Below, piece by piece: positions 1-8,343 of a DNA stretch of 8,366 bases. The notes beneath the pieces were generated by a model. That model saw only the letters and a program-made list of their open reading frames with translations, had not been told where the DNA came from and made no database searches. Numbering within the stretch: the first letter of the stretch is position 1; every line of letters starts with the position of its first letter. The position numbers and the translations under genes are program-made. Origin of the DNA: an uncultured Chloroflexota bacterium (GTDB lineage: Bacteria > Chloroflexota > Anaerolineae > Caldilineales > Caldilineaceae). The DNA lies in NCBI GenBank assembly GCA_903858085.1, contig CAIOHJ010000057.1, positions 1-8,366 on the forward strand, given 5' to 3'.

Positions 1-1404
<1,404 letters not shown>

Positions 1405-1412
1405 GTCAACAA

Positions 1413-1418
1413 TCCTTT
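1413..1418 (-). promoter_or_regulatory. Ribosome binding site of sufB
   Basis: On the minus strand this reads AAAGGA and lies 8 nt before the ATG at 1404. It fixes the sufB start and shows that sufB is translated independently rather than coupled to the sufC stop codon 69 nt upstream. Confidence 0.7.
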
Positions 1419-1473
1419 CGTATCACTGCAGCATTTCATCGAGAGGGGACAGTGCCCCCCCTCACCTTTTGGT

Positions 1474-2280
<807 letters not shown>

Positions 2281-2365
2281 CGTGATGACTCCTCGTGTAA
2301 AACAATTTTTTAATGCTGCCAACCCAGCCAGAGTGGCCTTGTCTCAGTCCCTTGTCCATAGAGTA

Positions 2366-2394
2366 CGGTTGAAATTCAACCGCAACAGCGTTGC
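2366..2394. repeat. Two abutting perfect palindromes between sufR and sufC (candidate operator)
   Basis: The first palindrome (2366-2382) has arms CGGTTGAA and TTCAACCG around one central base. The second (2382-2394) has arms GCAAC and GTTGC around three bases and shares base 2382 with the first. Together they lay out four tetramers: GTTG, CAAC, CAAC, GTTG. The operator described for cyanobacterial SufR is an inverted CAAC/GTTG repeat with a 6-nt gap (from memory), so the half-site matches but the spacing does not. There is no T-run on either side, which argues against an intrinsic terminator. The site begins 11 nt after the sufR stop codon and ends 86 nt before the sufC start. It could be an internal operator, or an RNA processing or stability hairpin. 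Symmetry is seen directly; function is inferred. Confidence 0.5.
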
Positions 2395-2404
2395 ACCATC
2401 CAAT

Positions 2405-3067
2405 TCAGCGCGCTCTTTCCCCTCCCAGCACTTGTGCGGAGGGATGCACGGTAAAGACACAGCCCGAATGCCCTTCCAACATACATTCGCTCAGCTGCAC
2501 CTCCGCCCCCAACACCTTCTGCAACATGCCGCGGTCCATTTCACAGATCTCCGGGTGATCCTGTGCAAGCTCATGGAAAGGGCAGTTGTAGGTGCGTAAG
2601 GTGATCACCTCACCGACGGCAGCGTCGGCCAACACCCCGTGGCCGTTGAGCGCATCTGCCAGTTGACTGACGCGATCGTGCAAGAGGGAAGCCTGCACCG
2701 CAGAGGTATACTTCCCCGCCAGCCGTTCCCCGACCCGCTCCAACAGCTGCGCAGTGCGCTCCGCCCCCTCCAGCTGAAAGACCTCCTCCAGCAGGGTCAG
2801 CGCCAGGTCGTCGCAGTGGCAGGCAAAGAGCTCCTGCGTGCGCGCGGTGGTGCAGTAGACATGGTGCGGGCGCCCAACCCCGGCATGCACCAGGCGTCGC
2901 TCGACATACCCTTCTGCCTGCAGCGTGTTCAAATGCTGGCGCACCGCAGTCGTCGTGATGCCCAGCAGATCTTCCAGCTCCTTGATCGTCGCCGGGGAGC
3001 GGCGCTGGAGATATTCGACAATCTGCCAGAGCGGCGACTCACGTTTTCCAAATTCGTTCAAGGCCAT
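2405..3067 (-). CDS. sufR: SufR-type winged-helix repressor with C-terminal Fe-S cysteines
   Basis: This is a probable [Fe-S]-sensing transcriptional repressor of the suf genes that follow it. The 220-residue product starts with a winged helix-turn-helix of the DeoR/ArsR type (about residues 12-72), with ATIKELEDLLGI and TTTAVRQHLNTL as the two HTH helices and the wing ending near GRPHHVY. A helical middle part follows. The C-terminal region has TYNCPFHELAQDHPEIC, then two more cysteines: Cys162, Cys175, Cys195 and Cys203, spaced x12, x19 and x7. NCPF...HPEIC is the hallmark of SufR-like proteins, whose cluster controls DNA binding. Three further cysteines (72, 83, 85) lie in or near the wing. 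ATG 3067 is chosen because MALNEFGK begins right before the HTH and GGATGG/CAGG precedes it; ATG 3079 and TTG 3097 are alternatives. The gene is first in the suf block, directly downstream of a sigma70-like promoter with an overlapping palindrome, which suggests autoregulation. Confidence 0.88.
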   Translation of the reverse strand: MALNEFGKRESPLWQIVEYLQRRSPATIKELEDLLGITTTAVRQHLNTLQAEGYVERRLVHAGVGRPHHVYCTTARTQELFACHCDDLALTLLEEVFQLEGAERTAQLLERVGERLAGKYTSAVQASLLHDRVSQLADALNGHGVLADAAVGEVITLRTYNCPFHELAQDHPEICEMDRGMLQKVLGAEVQLSECMLEGHSGCVFTVHPSAQVLGGERAR

Positions 3068-3127
3068 GGTACCTGCCATCCAAAGAACCCAACTCAACCG
3101 GCTCGACCGCTGTACGAGCGTTTGGGT

Positions 3128-3156
3128 ACTTTACCAGGGCCCGACAATTTTGTCAA
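3128..3156 (-). promoter_or_regulatory. Sigma70-type promoter of the sufR-sufC-sufB operon
   Basis: On the minus strand a perfect -35 hexamer TTGACA (3156-3151) is followed after 17 nt by TAAAGT (3133-3128), four of six matches to TATAAT. The expected start is near 3121, giving a leader of roughly 55 nt to the ATG at 3067. The AT-rich tract immediately upstream of the -35 box could act as an UP element. This is the best promoter match in the window. Confidence 0.7.
3143..3154. promoter_or_regulatory. Palindrome overlapping the suf -35 box (candidate SufR operator)
   Basis: GACAATTTTGTC is a perfect inverted repeat with 5-nt arms GACAA and TTGTC and a 2-nt centre. It covers four bases of the TTGACA -35 hexamer on the minus strand. 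Protein bound here would block RNA polymerase, as expected for an autorepressor encoded just downstream. It does not have the CAAC-N6-GTTG form described for cyanobacterial SufR. Position and symmetry are seen; the regulator that binds is inferred. Confidence 0.45.
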
Positions 3157-3159
3157 ATT

Positions 3160-3184
3160 AAATTGTTTTAATTACGCAAATTGT

Positions 3185-3189
<5 letters not shown>
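3160..3189. repeat. AT-rich direct repeat upstream of the suf promoter
   Basis: AAATTGTTTTAAT (3160-3172) is repeated as AAATTGTTTAAT (3178-3189), differing by one T and offset by about 18 bp. The tract stands out from its GC-rich surroundings, lies directly upstream of the minus-strand -35 box and overlaps the transporter stop codon (3187-3185). An UP element or a second regulator site are both possible. Confidence 0.4.
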
Positions 3190-4366
<1,177 letters not shown>

Positions 4367-4408
4367 CGTACCGAATCCCTTCAAAACCATGGCCAAAAAT
4401 ATCTTTTC

Positions 4409-4417
4409 AGAATACCA
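4409..4417 (-). promoter_or_regulatory. Possible extended -10 promoter for the transporter gene
   Basis: On the minus strand TGGTATTCT fits an extended -10 (TG-N-TATTCT, four of six hexamer matches). No convincing -35 hexamer lies 16-18 nt upstream. The implied leader is about 35-40 nt. Weak call. Confidence 0.25.
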
Positions 4418-4469
4418 CAGACCGGCAAAATGGCAGAGGGGAACTGGGCACCGCTTGTCCGTTGAAGGG

Positions 4470-4499
4470 TTGACGGAAGTGGCCCGGCCGTGTCACAAT
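4470..4499 (+). promoter_or_regulatory. Candidate sigma70 promoter of queG
   Basis: TTGACG (4470-4475, five of six matches) and CACAAT (4494-4499, four of six) are separated by 18 nt, placing transcription start near 4506 and the queG ATG about 30 nt downstream. This also argues against the upstream in-frame GTG at 4490, which would lie within the promoter. Confidence 0.45.
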
Positions 4500-4523
4500 C
4501 TCCCCAACGAGGGATGTGGCGCT

Positions 4524-4530
4524 GGAGGAG
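4524..4530 (+). promoter_or_regulatory. Ribosome binding site that fixes the queG start
   Basis: GGAGGAG lies 4 nt before the ATG at 4535. It is far stronger than anything before the in-frame GTG 4490 or ATG 4514, so it decides the start codon. Confidence 0.75.
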
Positions 4531-4534
4531 AGCC

Positions 4535-5782
4535 ATGAACGCAGATGTTTCCAGACAGAACGCTGTCCGTGCAGCCGCCCGGCAGCTTGGCTTTGACCTG
4601 TGCGAGTTCGTGGCGGTCGGCGAAGCACCCCACGCCGATTTTTTTGACAGCTGGATCGAGGCAGGGCGTGCCGGCGAGATGCACTATCTCGAACGCAACC
4701 AGGAGCGGCGGCGCTTCCCAGCCCTGCTCGCTCAGCCGGGCGATCCTCCCCTGCGCACACTGATCGTGCTGGGGGTGGACTACCATCAGTTTGACCTGCC
4801 CCCCAGCTGGCGTGACGACCCCAGCCGGGGGCTGGTTGCCGCCTACGCCTGGGGGGACGACTACCACGAGCTGATCCGCCCTCAGCTTTATGCCCTTGAC
4901 CGCTGGCTGCGGGCACAGAGCGGCCGGCAAAGCCTGGGGCGAGGCCTGGTCGACACCGGTCCCGTCCTGGAACGAGATTGGGCGGCGGCGGCGGGGGTGG
5001 GCTTCACCGGCAAGAATTGCTGCACGATCCGGCCGGGCAGCGGCAGCTGGCTGCTGCTGGCCACGCTGCTGGTGCCGGAGCTGCTGGTGCCGGAGCTGCT
5101 GGTGCCGGAGCCGCTGGTGCCGGAGCCGCTGGTGCCGGAGCCGCTGGTGCCGGAGCCGCTGGGGAGCCGGCCCCAGCCGACCTGCGGGCGCTGCACCCGC
5201 TGTCTGGCTGGCTGCCCGACAGCAGCTTTTTCTGCCCCCTACGACCTTGACCCGCGGCGCTGCATCGCCTACTGGACCATCGAAGCGCGCTCGATCATCC
5301 CGCGCGAGCTGCGCTCCCGCTTTGGCAATCGCATCTTCGGCTGCGACATCTGCCAGGAGCTCTGCCCCTACAACCGTCGTCTGACGCCGCGCGCGACGTC
5401 GCTGGCTGGCCTCCAGGCCCACCACCACCGCATCGCCCCCCCGCTTCTGGAGGGCTTTGCGCCCTCCACCCCCTACTGGCTTGAGCCGGATGTCTTCAAC
5501 CGCCACTTTGCCCGTTCGCCGGTCAGACGTGCCCGGCAGCCTGGCATGCTGCGCAATGTCTGTGTGGCGCTGGGCAACTGGGGGGCCCCAGAGACGTTGC
5601 CCGCGCTCGAGCTGGCGCTCGGCAGCCCCGACCCGGTCGTGCGCTGCCATGCTGCCTGGGCTGTTGGAGAGGTGCTGAGGCGGCAACACCCCCCGGCCGC
5701 CGAGCTGCTGCATCAAACGATGGCCCAGGAAACAGACAGCCGCGTCTGTGAAGAGGTGCGGGTCGCCCTGGCTGACAGCTGA
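4535..5782 (+). CDS. queG: Epoxyqueuosine reductase QueG with an expanded (L/P)LVPE repeat
   Basis: QueG is the cobalamin-dependent, Fe-S cytosolic enzyme that reduces epoxyqueuosine to queuosine at the wobble base of tRNAs with GUN anticodons. The 415-residue product has the N-terminal cobalamin/active-site domain with GLVDTGPVLER (137-147; Asp140 is the predicted catalytic acid) and GFTGKN (156-161). The ferredoxin-like part has CGRCTRCLAGCP (Cys217, 220, 223, 227), Cys243 in RRCIAYWTIEAR, and CDICQELCP (Cys270, 273, 277): eight ligands for two [4Fe-4S] clusters. HEAT-like helices containing RNVCVALGNWG follow. E. coli QueG is about 379 residues. Here the linker from GSW (169-172) to Cys217 is about 44 residues, roughly twice usual, because of six 5-residue repeats (178-207). 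Two adjacent cysteines (162, 163) after GKN are also unusual. All catalytic features are intact, so it should be functional. It is divergent from the transporter and precedes the DUF4013 gene by 138 nt. Confidence 0.95.
   Translation: MNADVSRQNAVRAAARQLGFDLCEFVAVGEAPHADFFDSWIEAGRAGEMHYLERNQERRRFPALLAQPGDPPLRTLIVLGVDYHQFDLPPSWRDDPSRGLVAAYAWGDDYHELIRPQLYALDRWLRAQSGRQSLGRGLVDTGPVLERDWAAAAGVGFTGKNCCTIRPGSGSWLLLATLLVPELLVPELLVPEPLVPEPLVPEPLVPEPLGSRPQPTCGRCTRCLAGCPTAAFSAPYDLDPRRCIAYWTIEARSIIPRELRSRFGNRIFGCDICQELCPYNRRLTPRATSLAGLQAHHHRIAPPLLEGFAPSTPYWLEPDVFNRHFARSPVRRARQPGMLRNVCVALGNWGAPETLPALELALGSPDPVVRCHAAWAVGEVLRRQHPPAAELLHQTMAQETDSRVCEEVRVALADS
5066..5162 (+). repeat. 15-bp coding minisatellite, six units plus a partial seventh, inside queG
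   Basis: Units run 5066-5080, 5081-5095, 5096-5110, 5111-5125, 5126-5140 and 5141-5155, with a partial copy from 5156. The first three are CTGCTGGTGCCGGAG (LLVPE) and the last three CCGCTGGTGCCGGAG (PLVPE). The only difference among the six is T/C at the second base. Identity at synonymous positions points to recent duplication rather than selection on the protein alone. The unit is a multiple of three, so copy changes keep the reading frame. Confidence 0.97.
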
Positions 5783-5795
5783 CGGCCAGCCTACC

Positions 5796-5814
5796 AAGTT
5801 GCCCAATGCAACTT
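5796..5814 (+). terminator. Hairpin after queG, possible weak terminator
   Basis: AAGTTGC and GCAACTT form a perfect 7-bp stem around a 5-nt loop, 14 nt after the queG stop codon. It is followed by CTTGTTCG, which is only modestly T-rich, so termination would be partial. An overlapping promoter reading is equally possible. Confidence 0.4.
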
Positions 5815-5827
5815 CTTGTTCGACAAT
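5799..5827 (+). promoter_or_regulatory. Possible promoter for the DUF4013 gene
   Basis: TTGCCC (5799-5804) and GACAAT (5822-5827), each with four of six consensus matches, are 17 nt apart. The leader to the ATG at 5921 would be close to 90 nt. It overlaps the hairpin after queG, so at most one reading may be right. Confidence 0.28.
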
Positions 5828-5920
5828 ACGTAGAAGGGATGGATAGATCCAATCCAGCGTCGCTGGCAGACTCTCTGGGGGGCTGACCAGCCACGGTTGT
5901 TTGCAAGGAGGAGATTCAGC

Positions 5921-6628
5921 ATGGAATTTATCAAAGCGTTGACCTTTGTGACCGACGACCCACGGTGGAAAGAAAAGGTGGCGATCGGCTCTGTTCTGGC
6001 GTTGCTTTCCTTTTTGATCGTCCCTCTGTTCATTCTGCTCGGCTACAGCGTGCGCCTGATCCAAAACATGCGTGCGGGCAGTCTGCTCCCCTTGCCAGAT
6101 TGGGAGGACTGGAGCGGAGATCTGGTGCGTGGTTTCAAGCTGACGGTTGTCTATCTGGTCTGGAATCTGCCGCTGTTGTTGGTCACCCTCCCGCTGGCTG
6201 TCGGCGGCGTCCTGGCTGATTCGGACAGCGCGATCCAGGTGGTGGGGATCACGTTGGTTGTGGCCTCCTCCTGTCTGACCCTCTTTTACGCCATTCTGGT
6301 TACCTTGGCAACGCCGGGCTTCGTGCTTTGGTTTGCCCGCGACGAAAGAATTCAAAGCGGGCTGCAGCTCAGCCAGATTTTTGCCTGGACGCGCGGCCAT
6401 CTGGGCGATGTCCTCTTGTTCATGCTGGCCTACGTCGTTGCCAGCTTTGTCATCTCGGCGGTCGCCGGCATCGTCGGCACCCTGCTCTGTCTGGTCGGCC
6501 TGGTCGTCACCGTGCCGCTGGCTGTCTTTTTGCTCTATCTCTACCAGTTCAACCTGCTCGGCCAGCTCGCCTATCGCGAAGAAAAAGGCCAGGCCTACTA
6601 TCAGCCCCCCCTCCCCCCTGCCCAATAA
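5921..6628 (+). CDS. DUF4013-like integral membrane protein
   Basis: A 235-residue membrane protein of unknown function. The N-terminal cytosolic stretch MEFIKALTFVTDDPRWKEK is followed by a hydrophobic segment (about 20-43), then a loop with GYSVRLIQNM and LPLPDWEDW (56-64). The G-Y-x-V-R-x-I-x-N plus LP-x-W-x-DW pattern is typical of DUF4013 proteins in Chloroflexota, Firmicutes and archaea (family knowledge from memory). Further hydrophobic segments fall near residues 74-98, 103-132 and 158-212, giving roughly five or six helices. The tail after YREEKGQAYY is proline-rich. ATG 5921 is chosen for the strong AAGGAGGAG at 5905-5913; an upstream in-frame TTG at 5897 has no such site. It lies between queG and the aminotransferase on the same strand. 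No catalytic residue can be recognised, so no function is offered. Confidence 0.85.
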   Translation: MEFIKALTFVTDDPRWKEKVAIGSVLALLSFLIVPLFILLGYSVRLIQNMRAGSLLPLPDWEDWSGDLVRGFKLTVVYLVWNLPLLLVTLPLAVGGVLADSDSAIQVVGITLVVASSCLTLFYAILVTLATPGFVLWFARDERIQSGLQLSQIFAWTRGHLGDVLLFMLAYVVASFVISAVAGIVGTLLCLVGLVVTVPLAVFLLYLYQFNLLGQLAYREEKGQAYYQPPLPPAQ

Positions 6629-6636
6629 ACAGCCGT

Positions 6637-6662
6637 CGGCCGCCAGCGGTGGCTGGCGGCCG
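6637..6662 (+). terminator. Perfect 10-bp GC-rich hairpin between the DUF4013 and aminotransferase genes
   Basis: Arms CGGCCGCCAG (6637-6646) and CTGGCGGCCG (6653-6662) enclose a 6-nt loop, starting 8 nt after the stop codon. The stem is very stable, but the following bases are CCCATCTTCCC with no T-run. It may be a non-canonical or factor-assisted terminator, or an RNA stabiliser separating expression of the two genes. It leaves only 26 nt before the next start codon. Confidence 0.5.
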
Positions 6663-6688
6663 CCCATCTTCCCAAAGCGTGCCGATCG

Positions 6689-8002
6689 ATGATCCATTCT
6701 CTGAACAAAACCCGTGACCTCTTTCAAAAAGCCCAGCAATTTATTCCGTACGGTGTCAACTCCAACTTTCGCTACTGGGGAGAGGAGACCCCCATCCTGG
6801 AACGCGGGGCAGGGGCCTTCGTCTGGGATGTCGACGGCAACCGCTCCATCGACTATCGGCTGGGGTTTGGGCCGATCATCCTTGGCCATGCCTACCCGGA
6901 GGTCAACCGCCGGGTTGCCCAGGCGATCGAGAACGGTGTACTCTTCGCCGCTACCACGCCGGTCGAAATCGAGCTGGCCGAGCGTTTCACGCGCATGACC
7001 GGGATGGACAAGGTTCGTCTTTGCAACACCGGGGGGGAAGCCAACATGCATGCGCTGCGCATCGCCCGAGCCAGCACAGGCCGCGAAAAGTTTATCAAAT
7101 TTGAGGGCAACTATCATGGCAACTTCGACTATGTGATGTACAGCGGGCCCACTGCCCAGGCCAACCGGCTTGGCCCGCGCAGCCACCCGCACCGGCAGCT
7201 CGCCAGCGCAGGCATCCCGGCTGCGATCCGCAACTACTTAATCTCCTTGCCCTACAACGACCTGGAGCTCTTCGAGCGCACCCTGGCGGCCCAGGGCGAG
7301 GAAGTGGCCGCGGTCGTCCTGGAGCCGATCATGGGCAATGTTGCCTGCATCATGCCCGACCCTGCCTGGCTGCGGGGTGTGCGCCAGCTCTGCGACCTTT
7401 ATGGGATTCTCCTCATCTTCGACGAGGTCAAAACCGGTTTTCGGCTGGCCAACGGGGGGGCCCAGGCCTATTTTGGTGTCAAAGCCGACCTGGCGGCCTA
7501 CGCCAAAGCCATGGGCAACGGCTTTCCGGTTGCCGCCGTTGCGGGCCGCGAGGCGGTCATGGCGGTCGTCGGACCCGGGCGCGTGGCCCATGGCGGCACC
7601 TACTGCGGCAATCTGGTCGCCGCCACGGCCGCTGCCACAACCCTTGAACTTTTGGAAACTCAGCCCATCCTCGCCACCATCTTCGCCCACGGTCGCCGGC
7701 TGATCGACGGCATCCAGACTCTCCTGCGCCATGCAGGCGTCCCCCATGTCGTCTCTGGGGTCCCCTCGATGTTCAGCGTCCTGCTCGGCCATGACGAGCC
7801 GCCAACGGACTACCGCAGCTACAGCCAGTTCGACAGCCAGCTCTTTGGCCAGCTTGGGGCTGAATTGATCCGACGCGGGGTGCTGGTCGACGACGACCCG
7901 CGCGAACCCTGGTTTGTCTCCTACAGCCACCAGACAGCAGTGGTCGACGAAACACTGACGTTGTTCGAGGAGGCCGTCCGGGCAGTTTTTGCCCACCGCT
8001 GA
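6689..8002 (+). CDS. Class III PLP-dependent aminotransferase, glutamate-1-semialdehyde 2,1-aminomutase-like
   Basis: A 437-residue cytosolic PLP enzyme of fold type I, closest in layout to HemL. Recognisable features are FIPYGVNSNFRYW near the N terminus, WDVDGNRSIDY, CNTGGEA (112-118) for phosphate binding, EGNYHGN with Tyr142 stacking on PLP, DEVKTGFR with Asp245 contacting the pyridine nitrogen, and AYAKAMGNGFP with Lys273 as the Schiff-base lysine. Spacing of Asp245 and Lys273 matches Synechococcus GSA aminomutase numbering (from memory). Several HemL hallmarks differ: CNSGTEA becomes CNTGGEA, the gating-loop AGSG is absent, SPGVP becomes SAGIP, and TLSGNP becomes TYCGNL. A paralogue acting on another amino acid or semialdehyde is therefore more likely than tetrapyrrole synthesis, and no hem genes are adjacent. 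ATG 6689 gives the family N terminus but has no clear ribosome binding site. The gene follows the DUF4013 gene by 60 nt. Confidence 0.85.
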   Translation: MIHSLNKTRDLFQKAQQFIPYGVNSNFRYWGEETPILERGAGAFVWDVDGNRSIDYRLGFGPIILGHAYPEVNRRVAQAIENGVLFAATTPVEIELAERFTRMTGMDKVRLCNTGGEANMHALRIARASTGREKFIKFEGNYHGNFDYVMYSGPTAQANRLGPRSHPHRQLASAGIPAAIRNYLISLPYNDLELFERTLAAQGEEVAAVVLEPIMGNVACIMPDPAWLRGVRQLCDLYGILLIFDEVKTGFRLANGGAQAYFGVKADLAAYAKAMGNGFPVAAVAGREAVMAVVGPGRVAHGGTYCGNLVAATAAATTLELLETQPILATIFAHGRRLIDGIQTLLRHAGVPHVVSGVPSMFSVLLGHDEPPTDYRSYSQFDSQLFGQLGAELIRRGVLVDDDPREPWFVSYSHQTAVVDETLTLFEEAVRAVFAHR

Positions 8003-8007
8003 CCCCA

Positions 8008-8023
8008 AAAGCCGCAAGGCTTT
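8008..8023 (+). terminator. Terminator-like hairpin after the aminotransferase gene
   Basis: AAAGCC and GGCTTT form a perfect 6-bp stem closed by a GCAA (GNRA) tetraloop, starting 6 nt after the TGA. An A-run leads in and TTT closes the stem, as in short intrinsic terminators, but the tail continues CGCCCC rather than T. Probable end of this transcript. Confidence 0.5.
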
Positions 8024-8089
8024 CGCCCCCTGCGGAGGCTCCCCCGCTCCCCTCTTGTTGGGCCCCCGCAGCGCCTCTGCTCGCAACTG

Positions 8090-8095
8090 TACAAT
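8090..8095 (+). promoter_or_regulatory. Possible -10 element upstream of the small membrane protein gene
   Basis: TACAAT has five of six matches to the -10 consensus, but no good -35 hexamer sits 16-18 nt upstream. A second weaker candidate, TACACT, lies at 8155-8160. The rest of the intergenic stretch 8024-8220 holds a small CCCAA/TTGGG palindrome (8096-8107) and no reading frame that resembles a gene. Confidence 0.25.
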
Positions 8096-8176
8096 CCCAA
8101 AATTGGGCGTATCCTTTTCTTTGCTGCAACGTCATCAAAGATGCTTTTTTCATTTACACTCCGCGCTGTTCCTTTC

Positions 8177-8207
8177 ATTGTTCCCTCGGAGCCCTTACCC
8201 GAACAAT
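8177..8207. repeat. Inverted repeat in the leader of the small membrane protein gene
   Basis: ATTGTTC (8177-8183) and GAACAAT (8201-8207) are perfect 7-nt inverted arms separated by 17 nt. The right arm ends 2 nt before the GGAGG ribosome binding site (8210-8214). It could be a two-site operator, with arm centres 24 bp apart, or an mRNA stem-loop next to the translation start. Confidence 0.45.
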
Positions 8208-8220
8208 TTGGAGGAACAGC

Positions 8221-8343
8221 ATGGACAACTCAAGCGATCAGAACAACTACACGGGCCTCTTTTATACGATGTTGATCCTGGGCATCATCGGGGTTGTCGG
8301 CTTGCTCGTGGTCGCCAGCAGCGCAGCCACCAGCGGGCTGTAA
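8221..8343 (+). CDS. Small single-pass membrane protein, 40 residues, unknown function
   Basis: An uninterrupted 40-codon frame starts at ATG 8221 behind GGAGG (8210-8214, 6-nt spacing) and ends with TAA at 8341-8343. The product has a polar Asn/Gln/Asp/Ser-rich N terminus (residues 1-9), then one long hydrophobic helix from about residue 12 to 34 with glycine-rich LGIIGVVGLLVV, and a short small-residue tail SSAATSGL. That is the shape of a small accessory membrane subunit, as found in respiratory oxidase or other membrane complexes, but no family is recognised. The strong ribosome binding site, membrane-peptide composition and own leader support a real gene. It starts a new unit after the aminotransferase terminator-like hairpin. 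Any partner would lie beyond the right edge; the final 23 nt of the window contain nothing recognisable. Confidence 0.68.
   Translation: MDNSSDQNNYTGLFYTMLILGIIGVVGLLVVASSAATSGL

Noticed and set aside
1443..1463. Hairpin GAGGGG/CCCCTC in the sufC-sufB gap as a terminator
   Set aside because: Only six base pairs with a 9-nt loop and no T-run in the direction of transcription; it would separate two genes of the same pathway. At most a minor processing or stability element.
2281..2322. N-terminal extension of SufC to 2322
   Set aside because: The extension runs through the sufC ribosome binding site GAGGAG, and the added residues have no family similarity.
2366..2382. Palindrome after sufR as an intrinsic terminator
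   Set aside because: No T-run follows on the minus strand, and the near-zero central spacing favours a DNA-binding site over a hairpin.
2281..2404. Strong separate promoter for sufC
   Set aside because: No hexamer pair with acceptable spacing was found; the best pair (TTGGCA with TACACG) would start transcription within the ribosome binding site.
4490..4534. Upstream GTG start of queG at 4490
   Set aside because: It overlaps the candidate promoter and lacks a ribosome binding site, whereas ATG 4535 has GGAGGAG directly before it.
5066..5162. CRISPR-like or mobile repeat array
   Set aside because: Units are directly contiguous with no spacers and are translated in frame within queG, so this is a coding minisatellite.
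4493..7192. Minus-strand open frame of 899 codons, antisense to queG, the DUF4013 gene and the aminotransferase
   Set aside because: It covers three well-supported plus-strand genes, shows no recognisable domain, and its LRHQR-type repeats are the complement of the queG minisatellite. Long antisense frames are expected in GC-rich coding DNA.
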